14,173 nucleotides of DNA, from assembly GCA_902782955.1 (NCBI GenBank), contig CACZPD010000158.1:1-14173 (forward strand), in the 5' to 3' direction. Positions within the stretch are counted from its first letter, which is position 1, and every line of letters begins with the position of its first letter. The position numbers and the translations under genes are program-made. This DNA is from an uncultured Erysipelotrichaceae bacterium. GTDB taxonomy: Bacteria; Bacillota_I; Bacilli_A; Erysipelotrichales; Erysipelotrichaceae. Below the pieces are notes generated by a model. That model was not told where the DNA came from and made no database searches. It saw nothing but the letters and a program-made list of their open reading frames with translations. Below, in pieces: positions 1-6,283 of the stretch.

Positions 1-185
1 ACCGCTGCCTTCCATGTATCGTCACAATAGCCAAACAGGTTCACGGCAATGCCGGAACCCATATCGATATATTCTTCACCGTTTTCATCATACGCAACAG
101 ATCCTTTCCCGTTCACGATCGTCAGCGGGAACCGCGCATATGTGGAAGCCACATAGGTCTGATCCAGTTCTTTGATCATTTCCAT
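1..185 (-). CDS. argD: Acetylornithine aminotransferase, N-terminal 61 residues (partial)
   Basis: This PLP-dependent enzyme transfers an amino group to N-acetylglutamate semialdehyde to give N-acetylornithine, the fourth step of ornithine synthesis in the cytoplasm. Only the N-terminal 61 residues lie in the window; the gene runs off the left edge, so the PLP lysine is not visible. The visible part matches the family start: a 'YVASTYARFPLTIVNGKG' stretch near residue 11, then 'YIDMGSGIAVN' and 'GYCDDTW', where many homologues have 'GIAVNSLGHCHP'. The start is the ATG at 185, with an AAAGGAG ribosome binding site at 193-199 inside the end of argB and a 4-nt gap from the argB stop. A second ATG two codons in is possible but sits farther from that site. 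It is the last visible gene of the operon. The identity rests on the N-terminus and the operon context, and ArgD is the natural reading. Confidence 0.88.
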   Translation of the reverse strand, partial: MEMIKELDQTYVASTYARFPLTIVNGKGSVAYDENGEEYIDMGSGIAVNLFGYCDDTWKAA

Positions 186-189
186 ATCC

Positions 190-1056
190 CTACTCCTTTA
201 CTATCAGTGTACCGGCGCCTTCGTCGGTCAGTATTTCCATCAGTGTCGCATGCGGCACACGTCCGTCGATGATGACCGCAGCCCCGACGCCGTCATTGAG
301 CGCGTCGATGCAGCAGCGTACCTTGGGGATCATGCCGCCGGAGATCACCCTCTGCTCCATAAGCTCTTCCGCTTCTGCGACTGTCAGCTTCGCGATCAGG
401 GAATCCGGGTCATTCCGGTCATACATGATGCCTTCGATATCCGTCATCATGATCAGGCGCTCGGCACCGATCGCAGCCGCGATCCGGCCTGCACCTGTAT
501 CGCCGTTGATGTTGTAGGTATTGCCTTCCCTGTCACATCCGAGCGTGGAGATGACCGGGATAAATCCCTTATCCAGCAATGTGTAGATGACTTCCGCGTT
601 GATGTTCGTCACATCGCCGACATAGCCGTATTTCGGATCACGGATCTTCGCTTCGATGAGTCTGCCGTCCATGCCGGAAAGACCGATCGCCTTCGCTCCC
701 TTGACCTGAAGGAGGTTGACGAGGGATTTGTTGATGCGTCCTGCCAGGACCATCTGGGCGATGTCGATCGTTTCCTTATCGGTCACACGCAGACCGTCGA
801 TGAATTCCGGCTTCTTGCCAAGCTTCTGCATCAATGCGGACAATTCCGGACCGCCGCCGTGCACCAGGACGACCTTGATGCCGACCATGGTCAGAAGGAC
901 GATATCCTCCATGACCTGGAGCTTGAGTTCTTCGCTGGTCATGGCGTTGCCGCCGTATTTGACGACGATCGTGCGGCCGTTGTATTTCTGCAGGTACGGC
1001 AGTGCCTGTGCAAGCACTTCGACCCTTGTATGATTTGTCAGTTCGCTGTGTTTCAT
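190..1056 (-). CDS. argB: Acetylglutamate kinase
   Basis: The enzyme phosphorylates N-acetyl-L-glutamate with ATP, the second step of ornithine synthesis. The 288-residue length is usual for the amino-acid-kinase family member. Visible motifs in order: 'VVKYGGNAM' (residues 31-39, phosphate-binding Lys33), 'HGGGPE' (66-71), 'GLRVTD' (88-93), 'NINGD' (182-186), 'TDIEG' (205-209) and 'SGGMIPK' (239-245, with Lys245). About 25 residues precede the KYGG motif and look like a mobile helix ('VEVLAQALPYLQKYNG'). In the family this helix is typical of hexameric enzymes that are feedback-inhibited by arginine; inhibition here is inferred, not seen. The ATG overlaps the argJ stop as ATGA (1053-1056) and there is no strong ribosome binding site, so translation is probably coupled to argJ. 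Confidence 0.96.
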   Translation of the reverse strand: MKHSELTNHTRVEVLAQALPYLQKYNGRTIVVKYGGNAMTSEELKLQVMEDIVLLTMVGIKVVLVHGGGPELSALMQKLGKKPEFIDGLRVTDKETIDIAQMVLAGRINKSLVNLLQVKGAKAIGLSGMDGRLIEAKIRDPKYGYVGDVTNINAEVIYTLLDKGFIPVISTLGCDREGNTYNINGDTGAGRIAAAIGAERLIMMTDIEGIMYDRNDPDSLIAKLTVAEAEELMEQRVISGGMIPKVRCCIDALNDGVGAAVIIDGRVPHATLMEILTDEGAGTLIVKE

Positions 1057-2273
1057 GTCCGGTAGTCCCCGTTGATCCTTACATAATCGTATGTCAGGTC
1101 ACAGCCCCAGCATGTCGCTGAAGCATTTCCTTCATGCATATCCGCCTCGATGATGACTTCTTCCTCGTGCAGGATGGCAGATGCCAGTGCCTCATCGAAT
1201 GCCAGTCCCTTGCCGGCCTGGCAGACATCGATCCTTCCCGCTTTGGAAATGAATGCGATATCCGTTTTCAGCGGATCGAAGTCCGCGCCGGAGTAGCCGA
1301 GCGCGCAGAGCACACGGCCCCAGTTGGCATCACATCCGAAGATGGCTGCCTTCGTCAGGGAAGAACCTATAACGGCTTTGGAAAGCATTTCCGCCTTTTC
1401 CTCCGATTCACAGTTCTTTACTTCACATGTGATCAGATGCTTTGCGCCTTCCCCGTCCCTGGCCATCCTTCTGGCCAGGTCTGTACAGAGTACCTGCAGT
1501 GCTTCCTTGAAGATCTGATAGTCTTCTCTTCCCTCTTCAACAGGCGTATTTCCCGCACATCCGTTTGCGAGGATGATCAGGGAATCGTTTGTGGAGGTAT
1601 CGCCGTCTACGGAGATGCGGTTGAATGTTACATCGCATACTTCCTTCAGTACCTTTTTCAGCACCGGTGCCTCAATGGCGCAGTCGGTCGTTACATAGCA
1701 CAGCATCGTGCCCATATTCGGATGGATCATGCCGGATCCCTTGGAGATCCCGCCGATCCGTACGGTCTTTCCGTCAAGCTCGAATTCAACAGCCTGTTCT
1801 TTTTTCTTCGTATCTGTCGTCATGATGGCATGTGCCGCGTCATCGGACGCCTCCGGTCCGTATGCGAGCTTTGCCTTCAATTCCGGCAGCGCTGCTTCAA
1901 TGATGTCCACGTTCAGGTCAACACCGATCACGCCTGTGGAACCGATCAGGACTTCGCCTGTATCCAGTCCAAGTACATCCGCTGTCACCTTCTGCATCTT
2001 CAGCGCGTTTTCCATATCATGCGGCGCGCATGCGTTGGCGATGCCGGAGTTGGCAATGATCGCCCGGCAGCTGCCGCTCTTGATCGTTTCAATATTCACC
2101 AGGACCGGTGCTGCCTTTACTTTATTACGGGTGAAAAGACCTGCCGCGCTGCATGGCACGTCGCTGACGATCAGCCCCAGGTCCTTTTTCGTTTTATTCA
2201 TCCGGATCCCGGCATGCATGCCCGCTGCCTTGAATCCCTTTGCGGCTGTAACGCCGCCCTCGATCATTTTCAT
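1053..2273 (-). CDS. argJ: Glutamate N-acetyltransferase / ornithine acetyltransferase (ArgJ)
   Basis: ArgJ moves the acetyl group from N-acetylornithine to glutamate, closing the acetyl cycle; some family members also use acetyl-CoA for the first step. The precursor is 406 residues, the usual length. It opens with the family signature 'GGVTAAKGFKAAGMHAGI' from residue 6. It carries 'TTDTKKK' (152-158) and the self-cleavage site 'KGSGMIHPNMGTML' (178-191). In this family the chain is cut before the Thr of that site, here Thr189, which becomes the N-terminal nucleophile of the beta chain. The gene starts 1 nt after the argC stop (TAATATG), behind a GGGAG site. A second in-frame ATG lies two codons downstream. 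No argA or argE is seen in the window, which fits a cyclic pathway. Whether the enzyme is mono- or bifunctional cannot be read from sequence. Confidence 0.96.
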   Translation of the reverse strand: MKMIEGGVTAAKGFKAAGMHAGIRMNKTKKDLGLIVSDVPCSAAGLFTRNKVKAAPVLVNIETIKSGSCRAIIANSGIANACAPHDMENALKMQKVTADVLGLDTGEVLIGSTGVIGVDLNVDIIEAALPELKAKLAYGPEASDDAAHAIMTTDTKKKEQAVEFELDGKTVRIGGISKGSGMIHPNMGTMLCYVTTDCAIEAPVLKKVLKEVCDVTFNRISVDGDTSTNDSLIILANGCAGNTPVEEGREDYQIFKEALQVLCTDLARRMARDGEGAKHLITCEVKNCESEEKAEMLSKAVIGSSLTKAAIFGCDANWGRVLCALGYSGADFDPLKTDIAFISKAGRIDVCQAGKGLAFDEALASAILHEEEVIIEADMHEGNASATCWGCDLTYDYVRINGDYRT

Positions 2274-2274
2274 A

Positions 2275-3201
2275 TTATTCTCCCGTGACCAGCCCGGTCG
2301 TTTCTTCTGTTCCCATGACGATATTCATATTCTGGATCGCGGCACCGGATGCCCCTTTGCCCAGATTGTCGAATACTGCCGTCAGGAGGATGCGTTCTTC
2401 ATTTCCCTGTACGGATATGCGCATGTCATCCCGCAGCGCCATCAGGTTTGCCGGGATCATGTTCGCCCTTGCCGTATCGGCAATGCCGATCAGGCTGCCT
2501 GCGTACAGCTGTTCATATACATGCAGGATATCTGCGGCTGTGCCGTTGATCTCATCCGCGAAGAGCGGGATCACGGTCTCCATGCCGCTGTAGAAATCCG
2601 CTACGACAGGACAGAATACCGGATCGTATTTCAGTCCTGATATGATCTTCATTTCCTTTAAGTGTTTGTGATTCTGCGTCAGGCCGTACATTCTCGGTGA
2701 ATCGAGATAACTATCCCGGTCTGCCAGTTCATATTCCGCGATCATCTTTTTCCCGCCGCCGGAGTATCCTGTCAGCGACATGCATGTCAGATGGATATCA
2801 TCCTTCAGGATGCCTGCTTTGATCAGCGGCTGCACCAGGGCGATGAACCCCGTCGCGTGACAGCCGGGATTGGCGATCCGTTTGCTTGTACGGATCTTTT
2901 CCCTCTGTCCTTCCAGTTCCGGCAGGCCGTATACCCAGCCTTCCGCTGTCCTGTGGGCAGTGGAGGTATCGATGATAACGGTATCGGATCCTTCGGCCAG
3001 GAGCGCGGATTCCTTCGCTGCCGCATCCGGCAGGCACAGGAACGCGATATCCGCGTTATGGATCGCTTCCTTCCGCACATCCGGCTCGTGGCGCAGCTCA
3101 TACGGGACAGTGATCAGTTCGATATCTTTTCTTTCCGCCAGTCTTTCACGGATCCTGAGACCCGTCGTTCCGGAACTGCCGTCAATGAATATCTTTGTCA
3201 T
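2275..3201 (-). CDS. argC: N-acetyl-gamma-glutamyl-phosphate reductase, short (type 2-like) form
   Basis: This enzyme reduces N-acetylglutamyl phosphate with NADPH to the semialdehyde, the third step of ornithine synthesis. It has 308 residues, which is short compared with the roughly 335-345 residues of type 1 ArgC. The N-terminus shows the dinucleotide-binding loop 'GSSGTTGLRI' (8-17). Next come 'FLCLPDAAA' (54-62) and the active-site 'ANPGCHATGF' (110-119) with Cys114 as the expected nucleophile. 'LTGYSGGGKKM' is also present. Length and the GTTGLRI/NPGCHATG wording fit the type 2 branch of the family; that assignment is from memory of the family. The start overlaps the argH stop as ATGA (3198-3201), with an AGGAGG ribosome binding site just upstream inside argH, so coupled translation is likely. 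Confidence 0.94.
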   Translation of the reverse strand: MTKIFIDGSSGTTGLRIRERLAERKDIELITVPYELRHEPDVRKEAIHNADIAFLCLPDAAAKESALLAEGSDTVIIDTSTAHRTAEGWVYGLPELEGQREKIRTSKRIANPGCHATGFIALVQPLIKAGILKDDIHLTCMSLTGYSGGGKKMIAEYELADRDSYLDSPRMYGLTQNHKHLKEMKIISGLKYDPVFCPVVADFYSGMETVIPLFADEINGTAADILHVYEQLYAGSLIGIADTARANMIPANLMALRDDMRISVQGNEERILLTAVFDNLGKGASGAAIQNMNIVMGTEETTGLVTGE

Positions 3202-4580
3202 GATGCCTCCTGCAGTTTTTCCTTTACCGCTTCGATCTGTTCTTTGATGGACTGTCTTGACGTACCGCCTTTGCTTGTCCTTGTATCAGCTGCGTTCGTC
3301 AGGTCGATCGCTTCATACAGATCATTGTCAAACTGTTCCCAGTAAGTCTGGTACGTTTCCAGCGGCAGGCTTTCCAGTATCTGTCCGTTCCGGATACAGT
3401 CGCCTACGATCTGTCCGGTGATCTTGTATGCCGTACGGAACGGGAGTCCCTTCCGCACCATATAGTCCGCGAGGTCGGTCGCATTGATGAAACCTTCCTG
3501 CGCTGCCTGCTTCATGCGGTCCTGGTTGACTTTCATCGTATCGATCATCGGCGTCAGCACGGACAGGCACATGACTGCCGTATCCATGGCATCGAAGACC
3601 GGTTCCTTGTCTTCCTGCATATCCTTGTTGTACGCAAGCGGAAGACCTTTCATGACCGTTAACAGACCTATCAGGTCCCCGTAAACACGGCCTGTCTTGC
3701 CGCGGATCAGCTCTGCCATATCGGAGTTCTTCTTCTGCGGCATGATCGATGATCCTGTTGTATAGGCATCTGCCAGTTCCACGAAGCGGAATTCCCAGCT
3801 TGTCCAGAGGAGGATCTCCTCTGCCAGCCTGGACATATGCATCATCAGTATGGAAAGATCGCTGAGGATCTCCAGGCAGAAGTCTCTGTCGGATACGGCA
3901 TCCATGCTGTTGAGGCATACGCTGTCGAATCCGAGCAGTCCGGCTTCATAGTCCCGGTCGGTATCGTATGTCGTACCTGCCAGGGCACAGGCGCCGATCG
4001 GCGATTCATTCATGCGCTTCACGGCATCCTTTAATCTGGACATGTCCCGCAGGAACATCATTTCATAGGCAAGCAGATGCTGGCTGAAGAAGATCGGCTG
4101 TGCCCTCTGCAGGTGCGTATAGCCGGGCATGATCGCGTCGGTATACTTCTCCGCCGCTTCATTGAGGACAACAACCAGGTCTTTGACCAATGAACTGATC
4201 TCGCCGGTCTTCGTACGCATGTACATGCGCATATCCAGCGCGACCTGGTCATTCCGGCTTCTTGCCGTATGCAGCATCTTTCCTTCATCGCCGATCCTCT
4301 CTGTCAGGACCTGTTCCACGAACATGTGGATGTCTTCGGCTGTCGGATCGATCTCCAGTTTTCCTGTTTCCAGGTCACTGAGTATTCCCAGCAGACCTTC
4401 GATGATATGATCCGCCGCTCCGGACGGGATGATATTCTGCTTCTTCAGCATCCGCGCATGTGCCACGGACCCTGTGATGTCTTCTCTGTACATACGGCTG
4501 TCAAAACGGATGGATGAATTGAAATCATCTGCCGTTACATCTGTCATTCCGTCTGTTCTTCCTTCCCACATTTTTGCCAT
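3198..4580 (-). CDS. argH: Argininosuccinate lyase
   Basis: The lyase splits argininosuccinate into arginine and fumarate, the last step of the pathway. I take the ATG at 4580 (460 residues), where the protein begins 'MAKMWEGRTDG' as the family does, with an AAAAAGGAG site 9 nt upstream and a 16-nt gap from argG. The frame stays open up to 4718, but that 46-residue extension is basic, low-complexity and lies inside argG. Motifs: 'HTARSRNDQ' (104-112), 'MPGYTHLQRAQP' (151-162, with general acid/base His155) and the fumarase-superfamily signature 'GSSIMPQKKN' (276-285), whose loop serines are catalytic in the family. The stop overlaps the argC start. No lesion is seen. Confidence 0.96.
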   Translation of the reverse strand: MAKMWEGRTDGMTDVTADDFNSSIRFDSRMYREDITGSVAHARMLKKQNIIPSGAADHIIEGLLGILSDLETGKLEIDPTAEDIHMFVEQVLTERIGDEGKMLHTARSRNDQVALDMRMYMRTKTGEISSLVKDLVVVLNEAAEKYTDAIMPGYTHLQRAQPIFFSQHLLAYEMMFLRDMSRLKDAVKRMNESPIGACALAGTTYDTDRDYEAGLLGFDSVCLNSMDAVSDRDFCLEILSDLSILMMHMSRLAEEILLWTSWEFRFVELADAYTTGSSIMPQKKNSDMAELIRGKTGRVYGDLIGLLTVMKGLPLAYNKDMQEDKEPVFDAMDTAVMCLSVLTPMIDTMKVNQDRMKQAAQEGFINATDLADYMVRKGLPFRTAYKITGQIVGDCIRNGQILESLPLETYQTYWEQFDNDLYEAIDLTNAADTRTSKGGTSRQSIKEQIEAVKEKLQEAS

Positions 4581-4596
4581 GGCACACACTCCTTTT

Positions 4597-5820
4597 TTAC
4601 TTTTTGTTCTTCTGGTCGACTCTTGCCTGCACCGTGATCGGCAGACCGTAGAGCTTGATGAATCCTTCCGAGTCCTTCTGATCGTAATCCGATTCGCCGA
4701 AAGACGCAAGGTCTTCACTGTACAATGAGTAGTCGCTCCATACGCCGGCCTTGATCATATTGCCCTTATAGAGCATCAGTTTGACTTTGCCGGTAACCGG
4801 TTCCTGTGTCTTGTCCACGAATGCGGACAGCGCTTCCCTGAGCGGTGTGAACCACAGTCCGTCATAGACCAGATCCGCAAATGTCAGGGCTATTTCCGCT
4901 TTCTTATGGCTTGTCATCTTATCCAGTGTAATACTTTCCAGATATTTATGCGCTTCATACAGGATCGTTCCTGCAGGTGTTTCATACAGGCCCCTGCTCT
5001 TCATGCCGACCAGTCTGTTTTCTACCAGGTCCAGAAGCCCGATGCCGTGCTTTCCGCCGATCTCATTGAGCTTCAGGATGATCTCCTTCATGGTCATGTA
5101 GTCGCCGTTTACCGCAACCGGAGCACCCTGTACGAAGTCGATCTCGACTGTTTCCGGCTCATCCGGTGCATCCATCGGTGATACGCACATTTCCAGGAAG
5201 CCCGGTTTTTCATATGTCGGCATATTTGCCGGATTTTCCAGATCAAGTCCTTCATGGCTCAGATGCCACATGTTCTTGTCCTTGGAATAGTTTGTTTCCC
5301 TGGAGATCCTGAGCGGTATGTTATGTGCTTCCGCGTAATCGATCTCGTCATCTCTGGACTTGAGATCCCATTCCCTCCACGGGGCAATGATCTGCATATC
5401 CGGTGCGAAATGGCGGATCGCCAGTTCAAACCGTACCTGGTCATTTCCCTTGCCTGTGCAGCCATGGCAGATCGCGTCTGCGTTTTCTTTTAAAGCAACC
5501 TCTACCAGTCCCTTGGCGATCAGCGGTCTGGCATGGCTGGTGCCGAGGAGGTAATCCTCATACGCAGCGCCTGCCTTCAGGCACGGAAGGATATAGTCTT
5601 CCGCATATTCATCAGTCAGATCAAGGACATAGAGCTTGGAAGCCCCTGTCTTCAGTGCCTTTTCTTCCAGTCCGTCCAGCTCATCCGCCTGTCCGACGTT
5701 GCCGCTGACTGCGATCACTTCACAGTTGTTGTAATTTTCCTTCAGCCAGGGAATAATGACGGAAGTATCAAGTCCGCCGCTGTAGGCAAGAACCACCTTT
5801 TTAATCTCGTTTTTGTTCAT
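4597..5820 (-). CDS. argG: Argininosuccinate synthase
   Basis: The synthase condenses citrulline and aspartate, using ATP, to argininosuccinate. It is 407 residues, a normal length. The N-terminal ATP-pyrophosphatase loop is 'AYSGGLDTS' (12-20). It is followed by '[14 protein letters not shown]', the citrulline/aspartate-binding region, then '[11 protein letters not shown]' and a variant of the family 'SPExAPDxPE' segment ('[10 protein letters not shown]'). The start at 5820 has an AGAGGAGA ribosome binding site close upstream. As first gene of the operon it lies directly downstream of the arginine T-box leader, so its transcription should depend on the level of uncharged tRNA-Arg. Putting argG and argH ahead of the ornithine genes is a gene-order detail of this operon. 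Confidence 0.97.
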   Translation of the reverse strand: MNKNEIKKVVLAYSGGLDTSVIIPWLKENYNNCEVIAVSGNVGQADELDGLEEKALKTGASKLYVLDLTDEYAEDYILPCLKAGAAYEDYLLGTSHARPLIAKGLVEVALKENADAICHGCTGKGNDQVRFELAIRHFAPDMQIIAPWREWDLKSRDDEIDYAEAHNIPLRISRETNYSKDKNMWHLSHEGLDLENPANMPTYEKPGFLEMCVSPMDAPDEPETVEIDFVQGAPVAVNGDYMTMKEIILKLNEIGGKHGIGLLDLVENRLVGMKSRGLYETPAGTILYEAHKYLESITLDKMTSHKKAEIALTFADLVYDGLWFTPLREALSAFVDKTQEPVTGKVKLMLYKGNMIKAGVWSDYSLYSEDLASFGESDYDQKDSEGFIKLYGLPITVQARVDQKNKK

Positions 5821-5861
5821 GATCTTTCTCTCCTCTTTCTAATAATGCGGTATCTTTAATC

Positions 5862-5898
5862 AAAAAAACGTCCTCTGAACAGTCATGTTCAAAGGACG
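5862..5898 (-). terminator. Regulated intrinsic terminator of the arg T-box
   Basis: On the minus strand, CGTCCTTTGAAC (5887-5898) pairs with GTTCAGAGGACG (5869-5880) over 12 base pairs, with one G-U, around the loop ATGACT. Seven Ts (5862-5868) follow at once. It lies about 40 nt before the argG start and is the off-state of the leader. Confidence 0.95.
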
Positions 5899-5920
5899 AA
5901 AGTATCGCGGTACCACCTTT
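5887..5920 (-). promoter_or_regulatory. T-box antiterminator
   Basis: The antiterminator can be drawn directly: AAAGG (5916-5920) pairs with CCUUU downstream (helix A1). The 7-nt bulge UGGUACC follows, then GCG pairs with CGU (helix A2) around the loop AUACUUU. The 3' strand CGUCCUUU is also the 5' arm of the terminator, so the two folds exclude each other. This is the standard T-box switch. Confidence 0.85.
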
Positions 5921-6104
5921 TTTTCAGTATCTGCATACTGACACTCGAAACCTTAACGCGGTCATACGGGACTTCTCTCGGCTTTCGCTTCGGGAAACCT
6001 GCTCCGGGACACGTTCTTCCTGCTTTCCTTCACCCGCTTCCACCATACCGGGCTCGCTCTCAAGCTTTTGCAGAAATACTACTTCCTTTCTCAGCTTTGC
6101 GTTA

Positions 6105-6132
6105 ATTATATCGTTACATATAATTTTTGCAA
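6105..6132 (-). promoter_or_regulatory. Sigma-A-type promoter of the arg operon
   Basis: A perfect -10 box TATAAT lies at 6105-6110 on the minus strand. A weaker -35 box TTGCAA (four of six matches to TTGACA) lies at 6127-6132, 16 nt upstream. The predicted start near 6098 is at the head of the T-box Stem I region, which supports the call. Confidence 0.75.
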
Positions 6133-6160
6133 GTGTTTTCAGCTTTTTTATTACATTTCT

Positions 6161-6187
6161 TTTTCATTTTATGAAAAGGTTTTCATT
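6161..6187. promoter_or_regulatory. AT-rich palindrome upstream of the arg promoter, possible ARG box
   Basis: ATGAAAAGGTTTTCAT (6171-6186) is an inverted repeat with 7-bp arms. A third half-site, TTTTCAT, at 6161-6167 forms a second inverted repeat with the same ATGAAAA. TTTTCATTTTAT recurs at a 19-bp interval (6161 and 6180). The TGAA/TTCA spacing equals that of the ArgR/AhrC box (TGAAT-4-ATTCA), with mismatches at the inner T/A and a GC-containing centre. It lies about 40 bp upstream of the -35 box. Binding by an arginine repressor is only a guess, and AT-rich sequence gives such palindromes easily. Confidence 0.35.
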
Positions 6188-6231
6188 TTATTGCATGTTC
6201 TGCTGTCCTCCGGCCGCGAATCCCTAAATGC

Positions 6232-6266
6232 GGAAAAGAGGCCTAACCTCAAGGTTACAGCCTCTT
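6232..6266 (-). terminator. Intrinsic terminator of the clostripain-like gene
   Basis: On the minus strand AAGAGGC and GCCTCTT (6260-6266 and 6236-6242) pair. Inside them TAACC pairs with GGTTA around a TTGA loop, with small bulges between the two helices. A short T run follows. It starts 17 nt after the stop at 6284 and keeps peptidase-gene transcription out of the arg promoter. Confidence 0.7.
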
Positions 6267-6283
6267 ATCTTTGTTAAGCGTTT

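Larger units (their letters stand above)
5862..6098 (-). ncRNA. T-box riboswitch leader, arginine-specific, upstream of argG
   Basis: Read on the minus strand, the leader carries the conserved T-box sequence AAAGGUGGUACCGCG (5906-5920). Upstream are Stem I landmarks (AGAGCGAG, a GGUGGAAG terminal region, GGAGCAGG) and a CGUUAAGG segment often seen before the antiterminator. The specifier is read by alignment with other leaders, where GAA precedes the codon and a purine follows: here GAA-CGU-G, so CGU (Arg) at 6011-6013. The UGGU of the T-box bulge would pair with a tRNA 3' end ACCA, implying a tRNA-Arg with A73. A 6-bp hairpin, CAGUAU-GCAG-AUACUG (5925-5940), is a likely Stem III. Uncharged tRNA-Arg should stabilise the antiterminator and turn the operon on. 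The 5' end is inferred from the promoter. Confidence 0.95.

Noticed and set aside
172..2640. Long plus-strand open frames opposite argB, argJ and argC (up to 384 codons)
   Set aside because: They lie antisense to well-supported arginine genes, have no convincing ribosome binding sites and give compositionally odd proteins. They follow from the codon bias of the true genes.
4581..4718. 46-residue N-terminal extension of ArgH
   Set aside because: It is basic and low-complexity, lies within argG, and is absent from the family; the internal ATG has the ribosome binding site.
6068..6277. 69-codon plus-strand open frame across the arg promoter and T-box start
   Set aside because: It overlaps a firm riboswitch, promoter and terminator on the other strand; its composition simply reflects AT-rich intergenic DNA.
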